From the NCBI GenBank assembly GCA_017619275.1, contig JAFZSR010000097.1:1-64000 (forward strand): a stretch of DNA of 64,000 bases. The letters run 5' to 3'. The notes beneath the pieces are model-generated. The model made no database searches. It was not told the DNA's origin and worked only from the letters and a program-made list of their open reading frames with translations. Shown piece by piece: positions 7,215 to 14,875 of the stretch; the first letter of the stretch is position 1; the number at the start of each line of letters is the position of its first letter. This DNA comes from Prevotella sp. GTDB lineage: Bacteria > Bacteroidota > Bacteroidia > Bacteroidales > Bacteroidaceae. The translations under genes and the position numbers were made by a program.

Positions 7215-8762
7215 TCAGAAGTTGTAGGTAGCGGTGAGCATCAGTTGGTGGCGCTTGTTATTCACCTTCACAACGTTGGCAATGTTGTCGTCGGCTGCAG
7301 TATCGGCGTCGTAGTAGCTCATGAAAGGCTCAAAGTTACCGCTCTGCGTGGTGTACTGGTAGGCAGCCGAGAGGTTCACCTTGTCGATTTGGAATCCCAA
7401 TCCGCAGGTGATGCGGTGGGTGCCCTCCCAGTTGGTATAGTCGGTGGCCGATGAGTAGTAGCTGCCATCGCTGTCGAGCGAACCGTCCTTGAAGCCATAC
7501 TTCTGATACATAGGCGTGATGTAGTTATAGCCCAGGCGCACGGCAATCTCGGGTGCTGCCTTCAGCTCGGCTCCCACCTTGAAGGTGGACACGCCACGGA
7601 GTGTTTCGGCCGTATGGCGGTTCATGACGTCGTCGCTCTCGCTGGCATCATAGTAGTCGTCATACCAATAGCTGTAGCTGCGACCGGTCTTGTAGCGCGA
7701 ATCCAACGAGCCATAGTCGGTATATTCGTAGCTGGCACCGAGAGCGAGGTAGTCGCCAATGGTGTGGCCCAGGCTGACACCAAACTTCCAGGGGGTATAG
7801 AGCTTGTAATCGTACTCCTCGTTGGCGTAGGCAGTGCCCGAAGCATCGCTCACGGTGGTGTAGTTGCGTGTGGTGAGGTCGTACCATGTGGGCGAGCTGA
7901 CGCTCAGACCGATACGGAAGGGCGAATACTCCACGGGGCGGAAGATAACACCGGCCTTGATGTCGGCACCGCTGCCAGAGATTTGGCGGTCATCGGCCAC
8001 CTGAATAGGTGAGTTCACATCATAGGTCTCGGTGTACTCGCCGTAGTGCTTGTAGTGCACATCGTGAATGCCGATGGTGAGTCCCAGATAGACGCGGTTG
8101 TTGATGTTGCCACTCAGGTTGAAGTCGTAGTCGCCCACATAACCCCAGTGACGTCGGTCCATGGTGTAGCCGTTTGCATTCTCGTAGTACCAAATGTTGT
8201 TGTCGTAATCGTAGAGGATGTTGCGGGCGTAGATGTCGTCGAGCTGGTTACACTGGGGGTAGCTGCTGTTGAAGTCGGGCACACCATTGCCATAGGTAGG
8301 ATAGAGCAGCCCGTTCTTCTGCTTCATGTAGGAGAGCTTGTTCTGCGAAGCGTTCTGCAGACGGTCGGCAGCCGAGAGGATGTAGTCGAAGTTACGGCTC
8401 TTATGGTAGTTGAAGCCAAAGTTGATGTAGCTCGAGGGGCTGTTACGCGAGGTAAAGATGATGCCCGCTTGGTCGAAGCTCATGTTGGTGGTGTGGCCTC
8501 CGCCGAAGGTGTTGGCATCTTGCTGATTGACGAACCCCAAGGAGAGGCTGGCGCTGGACTTGCGGAAGAGTCCGATGCCGGCAGGGTTGGTGCCGATGGT
8601 GGAGATGTCGGCGCCAAGGGCCTCCATAGCTCCGCCCATGCCCACGTAGCGTGCCGTGCCGTTGAGGTCGCCCCAAGCTATCTTGGCATTCTCGTAAGTC
8701 TCTTGTGCTGCGGCGGGCAACATGGCCATCGCCAAGGCAGCTATTGCGAATATCTTCTTCAT
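7215..8762 (-). CDS. FadL/TodX-like outer-membrane beta-barrel protein
   Basis: A 515-residue outer-membrane protein of the OMPP1/FadL/TodX type, likely a channel for hydrophobic compounds. A signal peptide (about 1-19, ending PAAAQ) is followed by the hallmark N-terminal region GTARYVGMGGAMEALGADISTIGTNPAG. The family's hatch contains a similar NPAG-type motif. The rest alternates aromatic and polar residues as in barrel strands and ends with the terminal aromatic NF. Many Tyr/Asp-rich loops (YSYWYDDYYDASESDD) are present. The substrate cannot be inferred from sequence alone. Confidence 0.75.
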   Translation of the reverse strand: MKKIFAIAALAMAMLPAAAQETYENAKIAWGDLNGTARYVGMGGAMEALGADISTIGTNPAGIGLFRKSSASLSLGFVNQQDANTFGGGHTTNMSFDQAGIIFTSRNSPSSYINFGFNYHKSRNFDYILSAADRLQNASQNKLSYMKQKNGLLYPTYGNGVPDFNSSYPQCNQLDDIYARNILYDYDNNIWYYENANGYTMDRRHWGYVGDYDFNLSGNINNRVYLGLTIGIHDVHYKHYGEYTETYDVNSPIQVADDRQISGSGADIKAGVIFRPVEYSPFRIGLSVSSPTWYDLTTRNYTTVSDASGTAYANEEYDYKLYTPWKFGVSLGHTIGDYLALGASYEYTDYGSLDSRYKTGRSYSYWYDDYYDASESDDVMNRHTAETLRGVSTFKVGAELKAAPEIAVRLGYNYITPMYQKYGFKDGSLDSDGSYYSSATDYTNWEGTHRITCGLGFQIDKVNLSAAYQYTTQSGNFEPFMSYYDADTAADDNIANVVKVNNKRHQLMLTATYNF

Positions 8763-8790
8763 GTTATTTACAATTTACGTTATATATATA

Positions 8791-8874
8791 ATGGTCAATG
8801 TTCAATGATCAATCGTCAATGGTCAATGATCAATCGTCAATGGTCAATGGTCAATCGTCAATGGTCAATGGTTA
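8791..8874. repeat. heptanucleotide tandem array, GGTCAAT type
   Basis: Twelve contiguous seven-base units of the form ATGGTCA, ATGATCA and ATCGTCA fill the gap between two same-strand genes. The array is both the 5' leader of the FadL-like gene and the 3' flank of the Tyr/Gly-rich protein gene. Confidence 0.9.
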
Positions 8875-9888
8875 TCATCTGCGTCCGCCGCCGAAGCTGC
8901 CACCACCTGAACGGCTGCCGCCACCGCCGCCGCCTCCGCCGAAGCTGCCACCGCCGCCTCCGCCACCACCGGATGAGCCGGAAGAACCAGAGGAGAAGCT
9001 GCCACCGCTACTGCCGCCAAAGTTGCCACCGCTGTAGCTGCTGGTGCTGCTGTTGTTGGAGATGGTTGAACGGGTGCGCGTAGCGGTTGATGAAGTACTG
9101 GAAGAACTGCGTGCGCCACCAAAATTACCATTGGAGTTGGAATAGACACCACCGCGGTTGACAGTGCTGCCAGTGGAGCGCGAGGTGGTGCCACCGCGTG
9201 CACCGCCGAAGTTGCCCACTGTGCGCGAGCTGCCGAAGGTTCCGGCACTATAGGTGTGGGTGCGCCCGCTGCCCAATCCCGAATTGGCCGAGCCAATCAT
9301 GCGGCCGTGGTTCTCGGTGTTGACAGCACGGGGAGCGCCGCCACCGCCATAGTACAGGGGGCTGTAGTAACTATAGTAGTAGGGATAATAGTAGCCACCC
9401 CATCCCCAGTAGTAGTAGGGCGAGTACCAGCCATAGTAGCCGTAATTCCAATACCAGGGATCGTACCAGTAGCTGTCGTACCAAGGATAATAGCTATAGT
9501 ACCAGGGCGAGTGCCATGAGGAATTGCGCAGACCATCGCTATAGCCTTCCCAGTAGGCCGGCTCATAGCCGTCCCAGCGCTGCAAGCGTTGCGTAATTTG
9601 GAAATCGCCCAACGAGTCGGGGTAGACACCTTCCACGCCGATGAACGAGATGATGTCGCCCGTGTCGACCGGGAGCACCTCGTAATGGCTGGCGCCCATC
9701 GACCAACGGTTGTATTCGTCGACACTACGTGCCGAACCAGAATAATATGTGTCGCGGGGGATGCCAAAGCTGGCACGATCGCGAGCCACATTCTTCTTAG
9801 ACGGAACGAAGTACATGTCATCGTCCTGTGCAACTGCGGAGAGCGAAACGGCTCCCAGCAAGACTGTCAAAAGAAACCACTTTTTCAT
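8875..9888 (-). CDS. secreted Tyr/Trp- and Gly/Ser-rich protein
   Basis: Function unknown. The 337-residue product has a signal peptide (about 1-21, ending AVAQ) and a short ordered-looking region up to about residue 125 with GDFQITQRLQRWDGYEPAYWEGY. Next comes a Tyr/Trp-rich segment (about 130-195, repeated WY, YY and GYYGWY) and then a long Gly/Ser-rich tail with GNFGG(A/S)RG repeats ending in FGGGRR. The low-complexity tail is encoded by CCGCC-type repeats. The start at 9888 is preceded by two TATTTTTG boxes. A frame extends 11 codons upstream but runs into the promoter box. Confidence 0.65.
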   Translation of the reverse strand: MKKWFLLTVLLGAVSLSAVAQDDDMYFVPSKKNVARDRASFGIPRDTYYSGSARSVDEYNRWSMGASHYEVLPVDTGDIISFIGVEGVYPDSLGDFQITQRLQRWDGYEPAYWEGYSDGLRNSSWHSPWYYSYYPWYDSYWYDPWYWNYGYYGWYSPYYYWGWGGYYYPYYYSYYSPLYYGGGGAPRAVNTENHGRMIGSANSGLGSGRTHTYSAGTFGSSRTVGNFGGARGGTTSRSTGSTVNRGGVYSNSNGNFGGARSSSSTSSTATRTRSTISNNSSTSSYSGGNFGGSSGGSFSSGSSGSSGGGGGGGGSFGGGGGGGGSRSGGGSFGGGRR

Positions 9889-9918
9889 ATTGCTTGTTGT
9901 TTTTAATGATTCACGATG

Positions 9919-9926
9919 CAAAAATA
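9919..9926 (-). promoter_or_regulatory. -7 box TATTTTTG of the Tyr/Gly-rich gene
   Basis: TATTTTTG lies 31 nt before the start codon on the reverse strand. A second identical box lies at 9949..9942. The region also holds TAATTTTG on the + strand at 9992, so the promoters are divergent. Confidence 0.45.
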
Positions 9927-9991
9927 CTGCTAATTTTGATGCAAAAATACGGAAAAACCCTAAAACATGATAGGATTTTCCCTATTTTTTT

Positions 9992-9999
9992 TAATTTTG
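9992..9999 (+). promoter_or_regulatory. -7 box TAATTTTG of prmA
   Basis: The box ends 20 nt before the prmA start codon. It lies within the upstream in-frame extension and so supports the start at 10020. Confidence 0.55.
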
Positions 10000-10019
10000 C
10001 ACCCGAAATAGCGAAAATA

Positions 10020-10907
10020 ATGAAGTATTACGAGGTGAGATTCCACATTTCGGCTCCGGAAGAGCTGTTGCAAGACGTTCGCGACGTGTTGGCAGCCCTG
10101 GCCGGCGAGCTGGGTTTCGAATCGTTTGAGGATACCCCCTACGGACTGAAGGGCTATGTGCAACAAGCATGCCTCGAGCCTGCAGCCATCGACGAACTGA
10201 CAGCCGCTCTGCCTTTCGAAGGGGTGAGCGTTCAGAGCGAGGTGGCCCAGGCCGAAGACAAGGACTGGAACCAGCAATGGGAGGAGGAAGGATTCGACCC
10301 CATCGCCGTGGGCGGCCACCTTATTATACATGATGGTCGCCACCTGCCCGACGGTGTCAGCAACGACGACACCGACGAAGAAATGCTTTCAGTGGAGATT
10401 GATGCCAAGCTGGCCTTTGGCACTGGTAATCACGCCACTACACGCATGATGGCCGAGGCAATCATGGAAAGCCAACTGGAAGGGAAGACCCTGCTCGATT
10501 GCGGAACTGGAACGGGTGTGTTGGCCATCGTGGCGCTATTGAAAGGGGCACGACAGGCCGTGGGCTACGACATCGACGAGTGGAGCGTCCGCAACGCCAA
10601 CCACAATGCTGTGCTGAACAGAGTCGACGGCCGCTTCACCTCCATCTTGGGAGACGCCGCCGTCATAGAAGACCTCCCCCTCCACTCTTTCGACGTGGTG
10701 ACGGCCAACATCAACCGCAACATTCTACTGGCCGACATGCCTCGCATGCTTCAAGCCCTGAAACCCGACGGCACGCTGCTACTGAGCGGCTTCTACCAGG
10801 AAGACATCGCCCTGCTGCAAGCAAAGGCCGAGAGCCTGGGGCTGAGCGTGCATTCGACACGCCATGAGGGCGAGTGGGCCATGATGGAACTGCGAAACAA
10901 AAACTAA
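10020..10907 (+). CDS. prmA: ribosomal protein L11 methyltransferase
   Basis: S-adenosylmethionine-dependent enzyme that methylates ribosomal protein L11 at several amino groups. The 295-residue product has the N-terminal substrate-recognition domain (1-90, ending KDWNQQWEEEGFDPI). It also has the motif LAFGTGNHATTRMM (131-144) and the SAM-binding motif LLDCGTGTGVLAI (158-170), then DVVTANINRNIL, the NINxN-type catalytic loop. Length fits PrmA. The start follows the -7 box directly. It opens a + strand run: the mechanosensitive channel gene begins 14 nt after its stop. Confidence 0.93.
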   Translation: MKYYEVRFHISAPEELLQDVRDVLAALAGELGFESFEDTPYGLKGYVQQACLEPAAIDELTAALPFEGVSVQSEVAQAEDKDWNQQWEEEGFDPIAVGGHLIIHDGRHLPDGVSNDDTDEEMLSVEIDAKLAFGTGNHATTRMMAEAIMESQLEGKTLLDCGTGTGVLAIVALLKGARQAVGYDIDEWSVRNANHNAVLNRVDGRFTSILGDAAVIEDLPLHSFDVVTANINRNILLADMPRMLQALKPDGTLLLSGFYQEDIALLQAKAESLGLSVHSTRHEGEWAMMELRNKN

Positions 10908-10921
10908 ATTAAACAGAGCGA

Positions 10922-13246
10922 ATGAAACGACTGATCATCTTCCTGTTGTCGCTGACATGCGTCCTATCGTCTCAGGCTGTGCTGAAGGAGCAGAACTTGG
11001 AACAGACGCTCAAGGTGCTCCGTTCAGAGCTGACCGAGCGTCACCAAGAGCTGGAGGGCATGGCAGGGCTACGCAAGGAGCAGGCGCGCGAAATCATACA
11101 ACAGCTGCGCGAGACCATACGCCGGAGCAACCAGAACGCCCTGATGCTCTACTCGCAACAGCAGAACTACGTCTTCGACCTCACCTACGCCTGCCACGAG
11201 GCCACCGAGCAGTTTGTGAAGTTCCAAAGCCAACAGCTGCCCTTCAAGTCGTATATAGAAAAACTCGACGCAGAAATATCAAAATACGACAGCCTGACTA
11301 TCAGCATACGAAACATTCGCCCCAACATGCTGGAAGCGGCTGCGAAGACCGACCGCGCCGTGTGCCTGACGCTGGCCACCAGCATCCGCAACATGCTGGA
11401 GTCGGCACGCCAGCAGATGGCCGAATACGTCAACATCTACGAGAACACCGAGCAACGGCTGAGCAACCTGAACGACTATGCCAACCAGCGCTACAACGAC
11501 ATACAGAAAGGCATCTTCCGCAATGGCGGCGAGAACTACATCTCGCTACTGAAAAATTTCAGCCAGCGATGGAAGAAGATGCTCGAAAGCGTTAGAGACA
11601 AATACCGCCCCTCGAAGCAACAGAGCGATTGGGACAGCCGGGTAATCATCGGACTGTTCATGATGATAGCCTTCTACGTGGTGGTGGTCATCCTGCTCAA
11701 CATGCTGGCCTTCCGCTTCATGCCCAAGCGCCTGCGCACCGACGAATTCAAGAAGAAGCGCACGTGCATCATCATGGCCACCACGGTGGTGACGTTTGCC
11801 ATCGTGCTGGGACTGCTGCGCGCCACACTCCACCAGAACTTCTTCATCATGGCCAGCGGTCTGCTCATCGAGTATGCCTGGCTGCTGGGCGTCATCCTCA
11901 TCTCGCTGCTGCTACGCGTCAACGGTGACCAAATCAAGAGCGCCTTCCACATCTACGCCCCGCTGGTGCTGGTGGGCTTTATCGTCATCGGCTTCCGCAT
12001 TGTGCTCATACCCAGCGAACTGGTGAACATGGTGTTCCCCATCATCCTGCTGTTGTGCTCGGTGTGGCAATGGCTCGTCATACGTCGCCACAACAAGAAC
12101 ATCCCGCGCAGCGACATGTTCTACACCTACGTGTCGATGGCCATCTTCATCTTCGCCCTCGCCTGTTCGTGGCTGGGCTACACGCTCTTGGCCGTGCAGA
12201 TACTCATCTGGTGGATCATGCAGCTCACGTGCATTCTCACCATCACCTGCGTCATCAGCTACCTGAAGCTCTACGGCAACCGCCACCACTACGACGAGCG
12301 CCCCATCACCCAGTCGTGGCTCTATCTGTTCCTCTACAAGGTGTTGCTGCCCATTCTGGGCGTCTTCTCGGTGATGCTCAGCATCTACTGGGCCGCCAAC
12401 GTGTTCAACCTGGGCGACCTGTGCTGGCAAATCTTCCGCAACAACTTCATTAATATGGAGAACCTGAAGGTGAGCATCCTGAAGTTGTCGATGGTCGTCA
12501 ACCTTTGGTTCCTCTTCCGCTACATTGCCAGCACAATTCTCGCCTTGATGCGCCTGCACTTCCAGCAAAGCGACCCCTCGACGGCCGCCAGCCGCGAGGT
12601 GATGGGACGCAACGTGATTCAGGTGCTGGTGTGGGGCGTGTGGCTCATGATGTCGCTCAGCATCCTGCACATCAGCGTGGCGTGGCTGCTGGCCATCAGC
12701 GGCGGATTGAGCACGGGTATCGGTTTCGCATCGAAAGACATCATCGAGAACATCTACTACGGTGCTACGCTCATGGCAGGCCGCGTGAAGGTGGGCGACT
12801 GGATTGAGGTCGACGGCACCATGGGTAAGGTGAACAGCATCAGCTACACCGCCACCGTGGTGGAGACGCTCTACGGCGAGGTCATCACCTTCCAGAACAG
12901 TCAGCTCTTCACCAAGAATTATAAGAACCTGACGCGCAACCACGGCTACGTGCTGGCCACGGTCAACTTCAGCGTGGCCTACGGCTCGAACCTCAAGCAG
13001 GTGACCACACTGGTGGAAGAGGCCGTCAACGGAATGCGCCACAAGTGGACCGACCACACCAAGAAAGCAAAAACCGTGGTGGGCGCTATGGGCGAGTCGA
13101 GCGTCGACTTCAAGCTTTACATCTGGGCCGACGCCGTGAAGCGCGTCTATGTGGTCAGCGACGTGCTGAAGACCATCTACGACACGCTCTACCAGAACGG
13201 CATCGAGATTCCGTTCCCGCAGCGCGACATTCACATCAAGCAATAA
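10922..13246 (+). CDS. MscS-family mechanosensitive channel, large form
   Basis: A 774-residue inner-membrane channel that should open under membrane tension and relieve osmotic pressure. A signal peptide (1-20) is followed by a helical, coiled-coil-rich periplasmic region (about 20-225, many Glu/Gln/Arg). A set of about ten hydrophobic segments follows from 238 to 600. The conserved MscS domain comes last: GLSTGIGFASKDIIENIYYGATLMAGRVKVGDWIEVDGTMGKVNSIS, then a cytoplasmic beta and vestibule domain. The layout is that of MscK/YnaI-like long forms rather than the 286-residue MscS. It is probably co-transcribed with prmA and asnA. Confidence 0.88.
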   Translation: MKRLIIFLLSLTCVLSSQAVLKEQNLEQTLKVLRSELTERHQELEGMAGLRKEQAREIIQQLRETIRRSNQNALMLYSQQQNYVFDLTYACHEATEQFVKFQSQQLPFKSYIEKLDAEISKYDSLTISIRNIRPNMLEAAAKTDRAVCLTLATSIRNMLESARQQMAEYVNIYENTEQRLSNLNDYANQRYNDIQKGIFRNGGENYISLLKNFSQRWKKMLESVRDKYRPSKQQSDWDSRVIIGLFMMIAFYVVVVILLNMLAFRFMPKRLRTDEFKKKRTCIIMATTVVTFAIVLGLLRATLHQNFFIMASGLLIEYAWLLGVILISLLLRVNGDQIKSAFHIYAPLVLVGFIVIGFRIVLIPSELVNMVFPIILLLCSVWQWLVIRRHNKNIPRSDMFYTYVSMAIFIFALACSWLGYTLLAVQILIWWIMQLTCILTITCVISYLKLYGNRHHYDERPITQSWLYLFLYKVLLPILGVFSVMLSIYWAANVFNLGDLCWQIFRNNFINMENLKVSILKLSMVVNLWFLFRYIASTILALMRLHFQQSDPSTAASREVMGRNVIQVLVWGVWLMMSLSILHISVAWLLAISGGLSTGIGFASKDIIENIYYGATLMAGRVKVGDWIEVDGTMGKVNSISYTATVVETLYGEVITFQNSQLFTKNYKNLTRNHGYVLATVNFSVAYGSNLKQVTTLVEEAVNGMRHKWTDHTKKAKTVVGAMGESSVDFKLYIWADAVKRVYVVSDVLKTIYDTLYQNGIEIPFPQRDIHIKQ

Positions 13247-13276
13247 TAAGAACCAAGCGATTGATATAAAAAGAAA

Positions 13277-14314
13277 ATGAGCCAAATCATCCAACCCATC
13301 AACTATGAGCGACTGCTCGACATGCGACAGACCGAACAGGGCATCAAGCTCATCAAGGAGTTTTTCCAGCAGAACCTGAGCACCGAGTTGCGTCTGCGCC
13401 GCGTCACTGCCCCCCTCTTCGTCTTGAAAGGACTGGGCATCAACGACGACCTAAACGGCGTGGAGCGCCCCGTCACCTTCCCCATCAAGGACTTGGGCGA
13501 CGCCCGTGCCGAGGTGGTGCACTCGCTGGCCAAGTGGAAAAGGCTGACGCTGGCCGAATACCAGATTGAGCCTGGCTACGGCGTCTATACCGACATGAAC
13601 GCCATCCGCGCCGACGAGGAACTCGACAACCTGCACTCGCTCTACGTTGACCAGTGGGACTGGGAGGCCGTGATACGCCGCGAAGACCGCACCCTGCGCT
13701 TCCTGAAGAACGTGGTGGAACGCATCTACGCCGCCATACGCCGCACCGAGTACCTCACCTGCGAGACCTATCCACAGCTGCGACCCTTCCTGCCCGAGAA
13801 GATTCACTTCATCCATGCCGAGGAGCTGTTGCGCATGTATCCCGACAAGACACCGAAGGAACGCGAGGACGCCATCTGCGAGGCCTACGGCGCCGTGTTC
13901 GTCATCGGCATTGGCGGCAAGCTCTCGAATGGCGAGAAGCACGACGGTCGCGCCCCCGACTACGACGACTGGAGCACGATTGCCGAAGACGGACGCGCCG
14001 GACTCAACGGCGACATCCTCATTTGGTATCCTGTGCTGGGCCGCTCCTTCGAGCTGTCGTCGATGGGCATCCGCGTCGATGCCAAGAGCCTGCTTCGCCA
14101 GCTGAAGCTGGAGCATGAGGAGCAGCGCGAGCAACTATATTTCCACCAACAACTGCTTCAAGGCCGTCTGCCCCTGAGCGTGGGAGGTGGTATCGGGCAG
14201 AGCCGCCTTTGCATGGTGTTGCTCCACAAAGCTCATATTGGAGAGATTCAGGCCAGCATCTGGCCCGACGACATGCGACAGGAATGCCGCCGACTGGGAA
14301 TGCCACTTATCTAA
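13277..14314 (+). CDS. asnA: aspartate-ammonia ligase
   Basis: Ammonia-dependent asparagine synthetase: aspartate + ammonia + ATP gives asparagine + AMP + PPi. The 345-residue product is related to class II aminoacyl-tRNA synthetases. It has the AsnA signatures RVTAPLFV near the N-terminus, GVERPVTFPIKDLGDARAEVVHSLAKWKR, DMNAIRADEELDNLHSLYVDQWDWE, and a C-terminal GGGIGQSRLCM motif. Length is standard. It starts 30 nt after the channel gene and ends 8 nt before luxS, so it belongs to the same operon. Confidence 0.96.
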   Translation: MSQIIQPINYERLLDMRQTEQGIKLIKEFFQQNLSTELRLRRVTAPLFVLKGLGINDDLNGVERPVTFPIKDLGDARAEVVHSLAKWKRLTLAEYQIEPGYGVYTDMNAIRADEELDNLHSLYVDQWDWEAVIRREDRTLRFLKNVVERIYAAIRRTEYLTCETYPQLRPFLPEKIHFIHAEELLRMYPDKTPKEREDAICEAYGAVFVIGIGGKLSNGEKHDGRAPDYDDWSTIAEDGRAGLNGDILIWYPVLGRSFELSSMGIRVDAKSLLRQLKLEHEEQREQLYFHQQLLQGRLPLSVGGGIGQSRLCMVLLHKAHIGEIQASIWPDDMRQECRRLGMPLI

Positions 14315-14322
14315 CGAAAGAT

Positions 14323-14817
14323 ATGGAAGTCATACAGAGTTTTACTATCGACCACACGCATTTGAAGCCCGGCATTTATGTGTCGAGAGAGGACAAGGGC
14401 TTCAAGACCTTCGACCTGCGCATCACCGAACCCAATCAGGAACCCGCCGTCGCCCCAGCCGCCATGCATAGCCTGGAGCATCTGATGGCGACATGGTTCA
14501 GAAACAGCGAGGTAAAGGACGATGTGGTCTACGTGGGGCCGATGGGCTGTCTCACGGGCATGTATATTATCATGCTGGGCGACTATTCGGTGCAGGATAT
14601 GCGCCGACTGACCATCGCTTGTTTAGAGTGGATTCTGACTCAGGATGAAGTGCCGGCAACGCGCCCTGAGGCTTGTGGCAACTACCTGCTCCACGACCTG
14701 CCTATGTGCAAGTGGGAGAGCCGCCGCTATCTCCATCGCCTGAAAAACGATTTCCATAGCGAGTACACCAAATTACAAATCACCTTGCACGATGGTCGGC
14801 TTTTCGCAGATGCCTAA
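14323..14817 (+). CDS. luxS: S-ribosylhomocysteine lyase LuxS
   Basis: Cleaves S-ribosylhomocysteine to homocysteine and the precursor of autoinducer-2. It belongs to the methyl-cycle detoxification route and gives a possible AI-2 signal. In the 164-residue product the zinc ligands are His49 and His53 (HSLEH) and Cys118 (EACGNYLLHDLP). Glu52 and Cys76 (GPMGC) fit the catalytic residues. The start ATG lies 8 nt past the asnA stop. A longer in-frame extension overlaps asnA and lacks LuxS similarity. The end of the coding sequence is part of a 16-bp inverted repeat. Confidence 0.97.
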   Translation: MEVIQSFTIDHTHLKPGIYVSREDKGFKTFDLRITEPNQEPAVAPAAMHSLEHLMATWFRNSEVKDDVVYVGPMGCLTGMYIIMLGDYSVQDMRRLTIACLEWILTQDEVPATRPEACGNYLLHDLPMCKWESRRYLHRLKNDFHSEYTKLQITLHDGRLFADA

Positions 14818-14835
14818 GCCCATCGTGCAAGGTGA
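14780..14835 (+). terminator. long inverted repeat across the luxS stop
   Basis: Sixteen perfectly paired bases (14780-14795 with 14820-14835, arm TCACCTTGCACGATGG) enclose the last seven luxS codons and the stop. There is no T run, so it may end, slow or protect the transcript rather than act as a classic terminator. Confidence 0.55.
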
Positions 14836-14840
14836 AATGA

Positions 14841-14866
14841 CGTGATAACGCTATAACGTTATTACG
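14841..14866. terminator. second hairpin between luxS and the barrel gene
   Basis: CGTGATAACG pairs with CGTTATTACG (one wobble) around CTATAA. It sits between convergent genes, so it could serve either strand. No long T run follows. Confidence 0.4.
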
Positions 14867-14875
14867 GGAAACAAA

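Noticed and set aside
8046..9083. 345-codon + strand frame across two reverse-strand genes and the heptamer array
   Set aside because: It crosses a gene boundary and reads the Gly-rich tail and the repeat backwards. The long frame is due to composition and the repeat.
11912..13294. 460-codon frame on the reverse strand
   Set aside because: Shadow of the MscS-family gene, with no ribosome site or family motif.
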